Positions 52,275-61,502 of a stretch of 64,000 bases of DNA are shown here, piece by piece (the first letter of the stretch is position 1; each line of letters begins with the position of its first letter). Origin of the DNA: Roseicyclus salinarum (GTDB taxonomy: Bacteria > Pseudomonadota > Alphaproteobacteria > Rhodobacterales > Rhodobacteraceae); the NCBI RefSeq assembly GCF_029624655.1, contig NZ_JARRSA010000001.1:1-64000 (forward strand), given 5' to 3'. Position numbers and translations under genes: made by a program. The notes beneath the pieces were generated by a model. The model had not been told where the DNA came from and made no database searches. It was given only the letters and a program-made list of their open reading frames with translations.

Positions 52275-53510
52275 TTACGCGCCGATATGGGGAAGGCTTA
52301 GCGACGCGGCAAGCTCCACATGCGGGGACCAGCGAAACTGATCAACGGGTTGCACCCAGTCGAGGCGATATCCCGCCGCCACGAGCAGTGCGGCATCGCG
52401 TGCGAAGGTGACGGGATTGCACGAGACGGCGGCGATGCGCGGCACTCGCGCCCCGGCCAGCGCGCGGGCTTGCGCCTCGGCGCCCGCGCGGGGCGGATCG
52501 ATGACGACGGCATCGAAGCCCGCAAGCTCGTCGGGGCCGAGGGGACGGCGGAACAGGTCGCGCGCCTCGATCGTGACGGGCCGCAGGCCGGAGGCATGAC
52601 GCGCGCCTGCGTCCAGCGCGGCCAGAAGGCCCGCGTCCCCCTCGACGGCATGAACGGCGGCGGTGCGGGCAAGCGGAAGCGCGAACGTCCCGCAGCCCGA
52701 GAAAAGGTCGGCGATCCGGGCGGCGCCCTGCGTAGCCTCGGCGACCGCTGCAAGCAGCGCCGCCTCGCCCGCCGCGGTCGCCTGCAGGAAGGCGCCGGGC
52801 GGCGGCGTCACGGTCGCGGGGCCGAACCTCTGGACCGGGGGGGCATCGGCGAAGACGGGCTCGTCGTCCCAGCTGAGGCGCGTGAAGTGCGGCGCGAACC
52901 TCGGCAGATTGGCGCGCAACGGCCCGTCGAGCGGCTTGCCGCCCGTCACGCGCAGGTCGACACCCGCCGGCGACAGCGTGAGCGAGAGGCCAAGGACCCC
53001 GCTTCGCGACGCGCCGAGGCGGGTGATCTCTTCAAGCGTAGGAAGGGTCGCCAGAAGCTCGGGCGCGAGCACGAAACAGTCACTGATCGGCACGATGGTG
53101 TCTGATTTCCGCGCGTGGAAGCCCACCATCGCGCCCTTCTTCGTGCGGCGACCGGCGAGCGTCGCGCGCCTGCGCGACCGGGGCGGCGAGGTTCGGATCT
53201 CGCGCATTGGCGCCTCCAGCCCATGCGCGGCAAGCGCAGTCGCAATGACCTGCGCCTTCCATCCGGCCACGAACGCGTCGCTGGCGTGCATCAGCGCGCA
53301 TCCGCCGCAACTGCGGTAATGCGGGCAGGGCGCGGCCACGCGGTCCGGCGAGGGTGCGACGATCCGGGGGCTTTCGATCCGGTCGCCCGACGTCTCGCCG
53401 GACACGACCTCACCCGGGAGGGCCAGCGGAACGAAAAGGGGGCTGCCGTCCGGCGCGGCCGCAATGCCGTCGCCCAGGTGTCCCAACCGCGTGATCCTGA
53501 CCTCGACCAT
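52275..53510 (-). CDS. Class I RNA m5U methyltransferase (RumA/RlmD-like)
   Basis: A 411-residue SAM-dependent methyltransferase that modifies uracil C5 in rRNA (or tRNA). The N-terminal TRAM-like RNA-binding segment (1-60) is followed by iron-sulfur cysteines (PCPHYRSCGGCALMH, pattern C-x5-C-x2-C). The SAM site is RIADLFSGCGTFALPLA, and the catalytic cysteine is in AAVSCNPVTFARD. The target base (U747 or U1939 type) cannot be decided. It ends 6 bases before the VOC gene start on the same strand. Confidence 0.92.
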   Translation of the reverse strand: MVEVRITRLGHLGDGIAAAPDGSPLFVPLALPGEVVSGETSGDRIESPRIVAPSPDRVAAPCPHYRSCGGCALMHASDAFVAGWKAQVIATALAAHGLEAPMREIRTSPPRSRRRATLAGRRTKKGAMVGFHARKSDTIVPISDCFVLAPELLATLPTLEEITRLGASRSGVLGLSLTLSPAGVDLRVTGGKPLDGPLRANLPRFAPHFTRLSWDDEPVFADAPPVQRFGPATVTPPPGAFLQATAAGEAALLAAVAEATQGAARIADLFSGCGTFALPLARTAAVHAVEGDAGLLAALDAGARHASGLRPVTIEARDLFRRPLGPDELAGFDAVVIDPPRAGAEAQARALAGARVPRIAAVSCNPVTFARDAALLVAAGYRLDWVQPVDQFRWSPHVELAASLSLPHIGA

Positions 53511-53516
53511 GATGCC

Positions 53517-53936
53517 TCAGGCGTGGATCGCGGGGCTGAAGGCGTAGCCCTCTGGGCTGAGGATCGTGCATTCGCGGAGGCCGTGCGGCTTGTCGGCAGT
53601 GGGCTCGAGCACGGTGAACCCGGCGGCCTCGGCCTTCGCGGCCGCCACGTCGGGATCGACCCCGAAAAGGTAGAACTGCGCCCCCGCGCCGCGCGGCGGC
53701 GTTTCCGGCACGAGGCCGAGCAGGGGATGCGCGCCAAAGGCGCCGTCGCCGTGCAGCTGGAACGTGGACCCGTCGTGAACCGCAATGGCGAAATCCGCGC
53801 TTACCCGGTGGACCGAAAGGCCGAAGACCCCGGACAGGAACCCGGCCAGCGCCCCGACGTCCCGCGACAGGATGTTGACGCCAAGTCCGCTCAGGCTGCG
53901 CCCGAAGACGTCGGCGGGGACGGTTTCGTAATCCAT
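53517..53936 (-). CDS. VOC (glyoxalase/bleomycin-resistance fold) protein
   Basis: A 139-residue protein of the vicinal-oxygen-chelate fold. It has LGVNILSRDVGALAGFLSGVFGL, AVHDGSTFQLHGD, and a second module ending ILSPEGYAFSPAI. Metal ligands are less clear than in glyoxalase I; the second module retains only part of the usual His/Glu set. The substrate is unknown. AGGAGG lies 8 bases before ATG 53936. It lies between the ABC exporter genes and the RNA methyltransferase gene. Confidence 0.82.
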   Translation of the reverse strand: MDYETVPADVFGRSLSGLGVNILSRDVGALAGFLSGVFGLSVHRVSADFAIAVHDGSTFQLHGDGAFGAHPLLGLVPETPPRGAGAQFYLFGVDPDVAAAKAEAAGFTVLEPTADKPHGLRECTILSPEGYAFSPAIHA

Positions 53937-53976
53937 GACGGCGGCCTCCTGCCGGTTCGTGCGTGGCGCAACCGGT

Positions 53977-55830
53977 CTATTCGGCCGCCTCGGCATGGAT
54001 AAACCCGCCCGACTGCCGGTTCCAGTAGCGCGCGTAAAGTCCACCCGTCGCAAGAAGATCCTCGTGGCGTCCGTCCTCCACGATGCGGCCGCCGTCAAGG
54101 ACGACGATCCGGTCCATCTCGGCCAGCGTGGACAGGCGGTGCGCGATGGCGATGACCGTCTTGCCCTCCATGACGTCCGTCAGCGTGGACTGGATCGCGG
54201 CCTCGACCTCGCTGTCGAGCGCGCTGGTCGCCTCGTCCAGCACGAGCACCGGCGCGTCCTTCAGGAACGCCCGCGCCAGCGCGATCCGCTGCCGCTGTCC
54301 GCCCGAAAGCTTCACCCCGCGCTCGCCAAGGAACGCGTCATAGCCGCTGCGGCCGCGATGATCCTTGAGCGACAGGATGAACTCGTGCGCCTCGGCCCGG
54401 CGCGCCGCCGCGAAGACCTCCTCGTCGGAGGCCTCGGGACGCCCGTAGCGGATGTTCTCCATCGCCGAGCGGTTGAACATCGCCGTCTCCTGCGTGACCA
54501 TCGCGATCTGCTGGCGGAGACTGTCCTGCGTGATGTCACGGATGTCCGTGCCGTCGACCGTGATGCGCCCCTTCTCGATGTCGTAGAGCCGCAGCAGCAG
54601 CGCGACGAGCGTCGACTTGCCCGCGCCGGACGCGCCCACGATGCCAAGCTTCTGTCCCGGCTCGATCACGAGGTCGATGCCTTCGACCCCCCCGACGCGA
54701 CGCCCGTAGGCGAAATCGACGCCTTCGAATGCGATCCGACCCTCCATGCGCGGCAGGCTCACCGCATCCGACGCATCGGTCAGCCTGTGCGGCGGCGTCA
54801 GGGTTCGCATCCCGTCCTCGACCTCGCCCACGTTGGCGTAGATCGCCATCAGCGTGAAGCTGACCCAGCCGGTCATCTGCGCGATGCGCATGGCGATGGC
54901 ACCTGTCGCCGCAATCTCGCCGGGTGTCGCAAGGCCGTTCTGCCACAATAGGATAGCCCCGAGCACGAGCACCACCGGCAGAAGCCCCGCCGTCGCCATC
55001 AACGCGAAGCGGAACCCCGTCGAGAGGTAGCCGAAGGCCAGCGCCGACTGCCTGTAGCCGTGCAGCGCGTCGATCGCCGCCTCGTCCTCGTGCTCGGTAT
55101 GGCCGAACAGCTTCACGGTCTTGATGTTGGTGATCGTGTCGACGATCTGGCCGGTGACGTTCGCGCGCGCCGCCGCCCTCGCCTGCGACCGGACGCGTAT
55201 GCGCGGCAGGAACCAGCGAATCATGGCGCCGTAGCCGACCAGCCACACCAGAAGCGCGAGGCCGATCCGCCAGTCGATCGCCGCAAGCATCGCCAGCGCC
55301 CCGATCAGTGTCGCGACGGCGAAAGCGCCGGCGTTGATGACCTCGGTCACGACGTTCACGAGCGCGGTCGCTGCCTGCATCTGCTTCTGCGCGATCCGGC
55401 CGGCGAAGTCGTTGTCGAAGAAGGTGACGTCATGTCCAAGCGACCAACGGTGCAGGCGGCTCTGGATCAGCGGTGCGAGGTTCGGAGGCAGGACGATGCC
55501 GTTGAACGCCGCCGACGCGCCGAAGAACAGCGGACGCAGAAGCAGGTAGAACGCGGCATATGCCGTCACGAGAAGGGCGTTCTCGGCGAAATATCCCCCG
55601 GACCCGGCCACGGTGGAATCGACCAGAACCCCCAGCAGCCACGCCGCGCCGACCTCCATCGCGCCCGCCAGCCCCGACAGCAGCGTGGCGAACAGGATCA
55701 CCGGCCATGCGCCAGCGAGGCACCAGCGAATGAACGGCCACAACTTGCCGGGCGGCGGCCCGCCCGCCGGTTGGAAGCCGTCGATCAGATTGCCCATCCG
55801 GTGAAGGATGCCGCGCATGGCGTCGATCAT
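53977..55830 (-). CDS. ABC exporter half-transporter, second gene
   Basis: A 617-residue fused permease-ATPase. The N-terminal membrane domain has six predicted helices (about 40-330). The ATPase domain has Walker A GASGAGKST, signature KLSGGQRQR and Walker B VLVLDEATSALDSE followed by the switch His in AIAHRLSTL. It is similar to but distinct from the gene upstream, with which it overlaps by 4 bases; the two probably form a heterodimer that exports lipids, peptides or drugs. It looks catalytically complete. Confidence 0.93.
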   Translation of the reverse strand: MIDAMRGILHRMGNLIDGFQPAGGPPPGKLWPFIRWCLAGAWPVILFATLLSGLAGAMEVGAAWLLGVLVDSTVAGSGGYFAENALLVTAYAAFYLLLRPLFFGASAAFNGIVLPPNLAPLIQSRLHRWSLGHDVTFFDNDFAGRIAQKQMQAATALVNVVTEVINAGAFAVATLIGALAMLAAIDWRIGLALLVWLVGYGAMIRWFLPRIRVRSQARAAARANVTGQIVDTITNIKTVKLFGHTEHEDEAAIDALHGYRQSALAFGYLSTGFRFALMATAGLLPVVLVLGAILLWQNGLATPGEIAATGAIAMRIAQMTGWVSFTLMAIYANVGEVEDGMRTLTPPHRLTDASDAVSLPRMEGRIAFEGVDFAYGRRVGGVEGIDLVIEPGQKLGIVGASGAGKSTLVALLLRLYDIEKGRITVDGTDIRDITQDSLRQQIAMVTQETAMFNRSAMENIRYGRPEASDEEVFAAARRAEAHEFILSLKDHRGRSGYDAFLGERGVKLSGGQRQRIALARAFLKDAPVLVLDEATSALDSEVEAAIQSTLTDVMEGKTVIAIAHRLSTLAEMDRIVVLDGGRIVEDGRHEDLLATGGLYARYWNRQSGGFIHAEAAE

Positions 55831-57707
55831 TCGGCCGCCTCCGTGGATGCCGCTTCGTGCTGCGGATCGGTGCCGATGAAACCGCCCGATTGCCGCGCCC
55901 AGAACCCGGCATAAAGCCCGGCATTCGCCAGAAGCTCGGCATGGGTGCCCTGCTCGGCGACATGGCCCCCGTCGAGAACGACGATGCGGTCCATGTGGGC
56001 GATGGTGGACAGGCGGTGCGCGATGGCGATGACGGTCTTGCCCTCCATCACGCCATAGAGCGTGTTCTGGATCGCGGCCTCGACCTCGCTGTCGAGCGCG
56101 CTCGTGGCCTCGTCCAGCACCAGGATCGGCGCGTCCTTCAGGATCACCCGCGCCAGCGTGACGCGCTGCCGCTGCCCGCCCGAAAGCTTCACGCCGCGCT
56201 CGCCGACATGCGCGTCGTAGCCGGTGCGTCCCTGCGGATCGGAAAGCTCGAGTATGAAATCATGCGCCTCGGCCCGTTTCGCGGCGGCGATCATCTCGGC
56301 CTCCGTCGCATCCGGCCGCCCATAGAGGATGTTGTCCCGGACCGAACGGTGCAGAAGCGCGCTGTCCTGCTGCACCATGCCGATCCTGCGGCGCAGGCTG
56401 TCCTGCGTGACATGCGCGATGTCCTGTCCGTCGATCAGGATCCGCCCGCCCTCCGGGTCGTAGAACCGAAGAAGCAGCTTCACCAGCGTCGACTTGCCCG
56501 CGCCCGAGCGCCCGATCAGGCCCACCTTCTCGCCCGGCCTTATGACGAGGCTCACGCCGTCGAGGCCACCGGCCCCGCGCCCGTAATGGTGCGACACGCC
56601 GTCGAAGGCGATCTCGCCCCGATCGAACGTCAGGGGCACGGCCTCCGCTGCATCGGTCAGCATCACGGGATCGGTGATCGTCTCCATGCCCTCGGCAACG
56701 ACGCCGAGCGAGCGGAAGAAGCTGGATACCGCCCACATGATCCAGCCCGTCATCGCGTTGAGCCGCAGCGTCAGGGCCGTCGCCGCGGCGACCGTGCCGA
56801 CGCTCGCCGTCCCCGCCGCCCAGAGCCACACGGCCCAGCCCACGACCGACACGATCAGAAGACCGTTCAGCAGCGTCAGAACGACGTCCATCACAGTGAA
56901 AAGGCGCATCTCATGCGCGAAGGTGCGTCGCGTGGTCTCGATCGCCTCGCGGGCGTATTCGATCTCCTGGTCGTGATGGGCGAAGAGCTTCACGGCATGG
57001 ATGTTGGTATAGCTGTCCACAACGCGGCCCGTCGTGGCCGAGCGCGCATCCGCGCTCGCCTTCGAGGCCGGCCCGATCCGCACGATCGTCCAGCGCAGAA
57101 GCAGCCCATAAAGCGCGAACCACGCGGCGAGCGGCAGCAGGAGCCGCGGATCGGCGCCGGCCAGCAGGACCGCGGCTCCCAGCAGATAGGCGAGCGAGAA
57201 TGTGATCGCGTCGAAGACCTGGAACACGGCCTCGCCGCCGCTGGTGGGCGTCTGCATGATCCGGTTGGCGATACGGCCCGCGAAGTCGTTCTCGAACCAC
57301 CCCACGGACTGGCGCAGGACCTGCCGGTGCGCGCGCCAGCGGATCAGCGTGCCGAACTGGGGCAGGATCGCATTGTTCAGGAGCGCGACGTTCAGCCCCT
57401 GGATGACCGGACGCACGAGAAGGATGAACAGCGCCGCCAGAACCAGCTCGGTCCCGTGCCGCGCAAGGACATCGGACGCGGCGCCGGTCGACAGAAGGTC
57501 GACCACCCGTCCCATGTACCAGATCAGCCCGACCTCGATCGCCGCGACGACAACCGCCGTGACGGCGGTGAGGGCGTAGACCGTCTTGAAGGGCTGTGAG
57601 TAGTCCCAGAGAAACGCGAAAAGGCGCCGGGGCGGGGCGTCCGTCTCGGTGTAGGCCGCGTAGGGATCGACCCGTGACTCGAAGAAATGGAATAGTCTGG
57701 AAAACAT
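55827..57707 (-). CDS. ABC exporter half-transporter, first gene
   Basis: A 626-residue fused permease-ATPase. It has six predicted helices in the N-terminal half (about 40-340). The ATPase domain has GRSGAGKST, KLSGGQRQR, VLVLDEATSALDSE and AIAHRLSTI. The order of domains fits MsbA/LmrA-like exporters. The ATG at 57707 begins MFSRLFHFFESRVDPY. Both partners keep complete catalytic motifs, unlike many heterodimers with one dead site. The substrate is unknown. Confidence 0.93.
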   Translation of the reverse strand: MFSRLFHFFESRVDPYAAYTETDAPPRRLFAFLWDYSQPFKTVYALTAVTAVVVAAIEVGLIWYMGRVVDLLSTGAASDVLARHGTELVLAALFILLVRPVIQGLNVALLNNAILPQFGTLIRWRAHRQVLRQSVGWFENDFAGRIANRIMQTPTSGGEAVFQVFDAITFSLAYLLGAAVLLAGADPRLLLPLAAWFALYGLLLRWTIVRIGPASKASADARSATTGRVVDSYTNIHAVKLFAHHDQEIEYAREAIETTRRTFAHEMRLFTVMDVVLTLLNGLLIVSVVGWAVWLWAAGTASVGTVAAATALTLRLNAMTGWIMWAVSSFFRSLGVVAEGMETITDPVMLTDAAEAVPLTFDRGEIAFDGVSHHYGRGAGGLDGVSLVIRPGEKVGLIGRSGAGKSTLVKLLLRFYDPEGGRILIDGQDIAHVTQDSLRRRIGMVQQDSALLHRSVRDNILYGRPDATEAEMIAAAKRAEAHDFILELSDPQGRTGYDAHVGERGVKLSGGQRQRVTLARVILKDAPILVLDEATSALDSEVEAAIQNTLYGVMEGKTVIAIAHRLSTIAHMDRIVVLDGGHVAEQGTHAELLANAGLYAGFWARQSGGFIGTDPQHEAASTEAAE

Positions 57708-57745
57708 GGCGTCCGCCGTCCTTGAGCTCACATATAGGCCCCGGC

Positions 57746-58327
57746 CTACAGAAAGACCATGACAGCCGATGCGCCCAGACCCGTGGCCATGACGCGCGCG
57801 AAGATGCGCCACGCGCCCGCGTTGGACAGAAGAAGCGCAAGCAGCGAGCCGGCGTAGCTCCAGAACAGGCAGACGAGAAGGTTGAGCGCCGAGAACGCGA
57901 TGGCCAGTCTCTGCGCTTCGTCGAGGGGGGTAAGCCCCGCGCCATAGCCCGACGCCGCCGCCATCGCGATGGCCCAGACCTTCGGGTTGACCCACTGGAA
58001 GAGGATCGCTTGCGTCACGCCCCAGGGCCGGGCGTCATCTGCGCGGGCGGCGCCCGCGGGCTCCGATCGCCAGAGGCGCGCGGCCATGTAGACGATCCAG
58101 CCTGCCGCGGCTAAGCCCAGAGCGCCCCTCACGACGGGCCATTCGGCGAGGAGGGCGCCGACCCCCAGCCCGGCCAGACCGGCAATGATCCCCACCCCAA
58201 GCGCGACGCCCGCCACATGGGGCAGCGTCGCGCGGAACCCGAACCTCGCACCGGACGCGGTCAGCAGGATGACGTTCGGACCAGGGGAAACGAGCCCGAA
58301 AAAGACGAACAGGTAAAGGGGATCCAT
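57746..58327 (-). CDS. LysE/RhtB family translocator
   Basis: A 193-residue membrane protein with five or six helices. It starts MDPLYLFVFFGLVSPGPNVILLTASGARFG, the SPGPN-type motif of amino-acid exporters of the LysE/RhtB family, and contains ILFQWVNPKVWAIAMAA, the second family motif. Export of an amino acid or derivative is inferred. It is transcribed toward the ABC exporter genes, 38 bases away, and starts beside a REP-like inverted repeat on its upstream side. Confidence 0.9.
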   Translation of the reverse strand: MDPLYLFVFFGLVSPGPNVILLTASGARFGFRATLPHVAGVALGVGIIAGLAGLGVGALLAEWPVVRGALGLAAAGWIVYMAARLWRSEPAGAARADDARPWGVTQAILFQWVNPKVWAIAMAAASGYGAGLTPLDEAQRLAIAFSALNLLVCLFWSYAGSLLALLLSNAGAWRIFARVMATGLGASAVMVFL

Positions 58328-58395
58328 GAAGCCTCGACGTGGCGCCGACGCACCCAATCCCGGCCCCGCGGCGCTGTCAAGAAGTCGCGCAAGTA

Positions 58396-58493
58396 GGGGG
58401 CTCCGCCCCCCGGCCTGCGGCCTCCCCCCGGAGTTTTTCCGCAAGGATGAAGCCACGCCCGCGCACCTTCCTTCATCCTTGCCGAAAAACTCC
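58396..58493. repeat. REP-like inverted repeat between lysE and cca
   Basis: Two 22-base arms (58430-58451 and 58472-58493) are inverted copies of each other with one mismatch, both ending in an A/T-rich GAGTTTTTC-type run. A small GC hairpin (GGGGGCTCCGCCCCC, 58396-58410) and GGCCTGCGGCC (58412-58422) lie on the left. The arrangement resembles the multi-copy intergenic palindromes of Rhodobacteraceae and could end cca-operon transcription. The remaining 58328-58395 and 58494-58579 hold no gene; GC-rich hairpins occur at about 58510-58575. Confidence 0.7.
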
Positions 58494-58579
58494 CGCCGGA
58501 GGCATCAGCGCCGGCGAGGGGCCATCGGCCCCGAGACGGCGCTTCGCGGGGCGACGCCGCAGGCGGCGCAATCCCCGTG

Positions 58580-59725
58580 TCACGAGAGAAGGTCGTGTGG
58601 CCCGAGGCGGAAGCCGCTGTCGATCCATGCGCGCTCCAGCCGGGAGAGCTCGGCGCCGAGCGCGGGTCCCTCGAAGGCGGGCATCAGGTCGGAGGCCTTC
58701 ACCGGAAAGACCGCGGCGGCGCCGCGGGCGGCGGCCGCCAGCGCCGCGGGATCAGGCGCGCGCGCCTCCGCCGCGGCGCGCAGGAGCAGGATTTCGCGCG
58801 CGGTGTCCCTGCCGTGGCGATATCCCAGTTCTCCGGGAGACGCCGCGTTCGACATGCCGTCGCGCAGGAGCGCGAGGCGGCGGGCCTCGGCCTTCGAGAG
58901 ACGCAGCCGCCCCGCCGGGTCTTCGCCGCCAAGCGTGGCGAGACGGCGGAGCGGGTCGGCGGGAAGCCCGTCCTCGAGCGCGACCAGGACAGGAAGCATG
59001 CGCGCGTCTGCGCCGGGCAGGATGCGGGCGAGCACGCCGCCCTGCGCCATCGCGGCGACGGACGGGGCGGGATCGGGGGCGGCAAGAAGCTTGCGCATCT
59101 CCGCGCCGACACGCTCTCGCGAGAGGCGCCCGAGGCCCTCGGCCATTTCGGCGGACGCCGCGAGGCCAGCCGCGTCGAGGCCGCCGCCGGGCGCGGAATA
59201 CCAGGCGTGGAAGCGGAAGAAGCGCAGGATGCGGAGGTAGTCCTCGGCGATGCGGTCATGCGGATCGCCGATGAACCGTACCCGGCCCGCAGCGATATCG
59301 GTCAAGCCCTCGCCCGTCGGGTCGAGAACCGTCCCGTCGCGCAGCGAATAAAGCGCATTGATCGTGAAGTCCCGCCGGTGCGCGTCCTCGTCGAGGCGGT
59401 CGGTATAGGCAACCGTGGCGCGCCGCCCGTCGGTCTCGACATCGCGCCGGAGGGTCGTCACCTCGAACGGGCGGTGGTCGGTCACCAGCGTCACCGTGCC
59501 GTGATCCTCGCCTGTCGGCACGCAGCGGATGCCGGCGGCCCCGGCGATCTCGGCCACGCGCCCTGGGGGCACGTCGGTGGCGATGTCGATGTCGCCCATG
59601 GCGCGCCCGAGAAGCCCGTCGCGCACGCATCCTCCGACGAACCACGCGCGCGCGCCGCCCTGCTCGAGCGCGTCGATGACCGCCGTCGTGGCCGGATCCG
59701 TCAGCCAGTCCGCGACAAGTCTCAT
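58580..59725 (-). CDS. cca: CCA tRNA nucleotidyltransferase
   Basis: A 381-residue enzyme that builds or repairs the 3'-CCA end of tRNAs. The nucleotidyltransferase motif WFVGGCVRDGLLGRAMGDIDIATD carries GG-x-VRD and the catalytic D-x-D. RRDFTINAL and the basic head domain DRIAEDYLRILRFFRFH follow. Length and order are normal for class II enzymes, but poly(A) polymerase shares the fold; the size favours Cca. ATG 59725 overlaps the end of the upstream NUDIX gene by 4 bases. Confidence 0.93.
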   Translation of the reverse strand: MRLVADWLTDPATTAVIDALEQGGARAWFVGGCVRDGLLGRAMGDIDIATDVPPGRVAEIAGAAGIRCVPTGEDHGTVTLVTDHRPFEVTTLRRDVETDGRRATVAYTDRLDEDAHRRDFTINALYSLRDGTVLDPTGEGLTDIAAGRVRFIGDPHDRIAEDYLRILRFFRFHAWYSAPGGGLDAAGLAASAEMAEGLGRLSRERVGAEMRKLLAAPDPAPSVAAMAQGGVLARILPGADARMLPVLVALEDGLPADPLRRLATLGGEDPAGRLRLSKAEARRLALLRDGMSNAASPGELGYRHGRDTAREILLLRAAAEARAPDPAALAAAARGAAAVFPVKASDLMPAFEGPALGAELSRLERAWIDSGFRLGPHDLLS

Positions 59726-60315
59726 GGCCCGAGCCTGTCGGCCAGCGACTTCAGGATGCGCGCGGTTGCGCCCCAGATGTAGTAGGGGCCATAGGGCGCG
59801 ACGTAGTAGTTGCGCCGCGTTCCACGCCACAGGCGGCCCTCCACGCGGTAGTTGGAGGGATCCATCAGGAAGGCGAGCGGCACGCGGAAGACCTCGGCGA
59901 CCTCGCCCTCCTCCGGCACGGCCGCGAACTCCGCGCGGACCCGCGCGAGGATCGGGGTGATCGTGTAACCCGTCACCGTCTCATGCGCCGGCAGCTCGGC
60001 GATCAGCGCGACGTTGGAGGGGTCGAGGCCGATCTCCTCACGCGCCTCGCGCAGGGCCGCGGCCGCGGCGCCGTCGTCGGTGCCGTCCACCTTGCCGCCC
60101 GGAAGCGCGATCTGGCCAGGGTGGTGTTTCAGGTGCGAAGCACGCTTCGTGAGGATGACCTCACTGCCAAGCACCGGGATCAGCACCGCCGCGGCGCGCA
60201 GCCGCCTGCCCTCGGGCAGCTGGACGCCGGGATTCAGGTCGTAGTCGGACGATGGCCGGGCCGCGCGCGTGTCGAGGGCGGCCCTCAGCGTCTCGAGGTC
60301 AACCGGCTGTCCCAT
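59722..60315 (-). CDS. CoA diphosphatase (NUDIX hydrolase)
   Basis: A 197-residue NUDIX enzyme. The NUDIX box region GGKVDGTDD...REAREEIGL is complete. The preceding TKRASHLKHHPGQIALPGG is the UPF0035/CoA-binding signature of CoA pyrophosphatases such as NudL, which split CoA to phosphopantetheine and 3',5'-ADP. GAGGACG lies directly before ATG 60315, so translation starts inside the end of hslO (17-base overlap). The order hslO-NUDIX-cca is typical for Rhodobacteraceae. Confidence 0.92.
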   Translation of the reverse strand: MGQPVDLETLRAALDTRAARPSSDYDLNPGVQLPEGRRLRAAAVLIPVLGSEVILTKRASHLKHHPGQIALPGGKVDGTDDGAAAAALREAREEIGLDPSNVALIAELPAHETVTGYTITPILARVRAEFAAVPEEGEVAEVFRVPLAFLMDPSNYRVEGRLWRGTRRNYYVAPYGPYYIWGATARILKSLADRLGP

Positions 60316-61348
60316 CGTCCTCACCGGGCGCATCGCCATCCGCGCGCCCGCCCTCGCCGGCAGGATCGCGGTCGGCCTCGAAGCCGAGTGTCCGTGGATC
60401 GAACTCGTAATGCGCGCCGCAGAACTGGCAATCCGCCGTCACGATGCCCTCGTCGGTCGTCATGTGGCCGATATCCTTGGCCGAGTAGATCGACAGGCTT
60501 TCGCGCACGCGCTCGGCCGAGCACGTGCAGCCGAAGCTGACCGGCTGGGCATCGAAGACGCGCGGGGCCTCCTCGTGGAAAAGCCGAACCAGAAGGTCCG
60601 TAGGTGCGATCCGGGGGCCCACCAGCTCCATTTCCTCGACGGTATCGAGCAGGAGGTTGGCCCGGCGCCAGTTGTCGCCGTCGTCGCCGTCCAGCAGATC
60701 GTCGGCCGCAAGCAGACCACCCTCGCCCGAGCCGCCCTCGCCCGGGGGCGGCCGGGACGCCTTGGGCATGTGCTGAAGCATGACGCCGCCGGCACGCCAC
60801 GTCGCGTCCTCGCCCGGCTCGCGGCTTTGACCGTAGCTGAGCGCGAAGCGCGTCGGCAGCTGTTCGGACTGCGCGAAGTAGGTCTCCGCGCAGGCCGCCA
60901 GCGACCCGCCCGCGAGCGGCGTGATCCCCTGGTAGGGCGCGGTGCCCTTGCCCTGGTCGATCAGGATGGCGAAATAGCCGCCGCCGACCTGTGGGAACGG
61001 GGCGCCGCGTTCCTCGAGGCGCTCGGCGTCGTAGCTGGCGAAGGCGCGGATCCACGCCGGCGCACCCTCTTTGGCGGGGGCGAAGAAGTCGGTCGCGATC
61101 AGTCGGATCGGGCCGTCGCCGCGCACCTGAAGGGACAGTTTCCAGCGCAGCTTGATCGTCTGGCCGATCATCGCGGTCAGAAGCGCCATCTCGGCGACCA
61201 GCGCCTCGACCGCGGGCGGATAGTCGTGCTGGTGCAGGATGCGGTCGAGCGTCTGGTCCAGCCGCGCGACCCGGCCGCGGATGTCGGCATGATCGAGCTG
61301 GAAGGGAAGGACGGTGTCGTCCCATGCAATGCGTGTCGTGAGGGTCAT
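60299..61348 (-). CDS. hslO: Redox-regulated chaperone Hsp33
   Basis: A 349-residue chaperone that becomes active when oxidised. The C-terminal zinc switch is present: CTC (in FGCTCSAERV) and CQFC (in TADCQFCGAHYEF), the four cysteines of the C-x-C...C-x2-C pattern. The N-terminal domain covers about 1-230. The C-terminal tail after the switch is Asp/Glu/Gly-rich. The protein is longer than E. coli Hsp33 (about 290), partly from an insertion rich in Pro/Gly/Glu around residues 190-205. Confidence 0.94.
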   Translation of the reverse strand: MTLTTRIAWDDTVLPFQLDHADIRGRVARLDQTLDRILHQHDYPPAVEALVAEMALLTAMIGQTIKLRWKLSLQVRGDGPIRLIATDFFAPAKEGAPAWIRAFASYDAERLEERGAPFPQVGGGYFAILIDQGKGTAPYQGITPLAGGSLAACAETYFAQSEQLPTRFALSYGQSREPGEDATWRAGGVMLQHMPKASRPPPGEGGSGEGGLLAADDLLDGDDGDNWRRANLLLDTVEEMELVGPRIAPTDLLVRLFHEEAPRVFDAQPVSFGCTCSAERVRESLSIYSAKDIGHMTTDEGIVTADCQFCGAHYEFDPRTLGFEADRDPAGEGGRADGDAPGEDDGTAG

Positions 61349-61502
61349 GATGTCAGTCCGGGCTCGGTAGGGCCGCTTGCGTCACATATAGTCGGGAATG
61401 CCGCAATCCCAAACCGCGAAGCGCGGGGCCCGCGCGCTTGCCTGTGATACCCCGATCGGGGAAGGATGCCCGGACCGCCCCGTTCCGGACCGCCGCCGCC
61501 GC

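Noticed and set aside
57735-57748. Inverted repeat TAGGC-N4-GCCTA upstream of the ABC exporter genes
   Set aside because: Short (5 bp) and without a matching second site or regulator gene nearby; too weak to call an operator or terminator.
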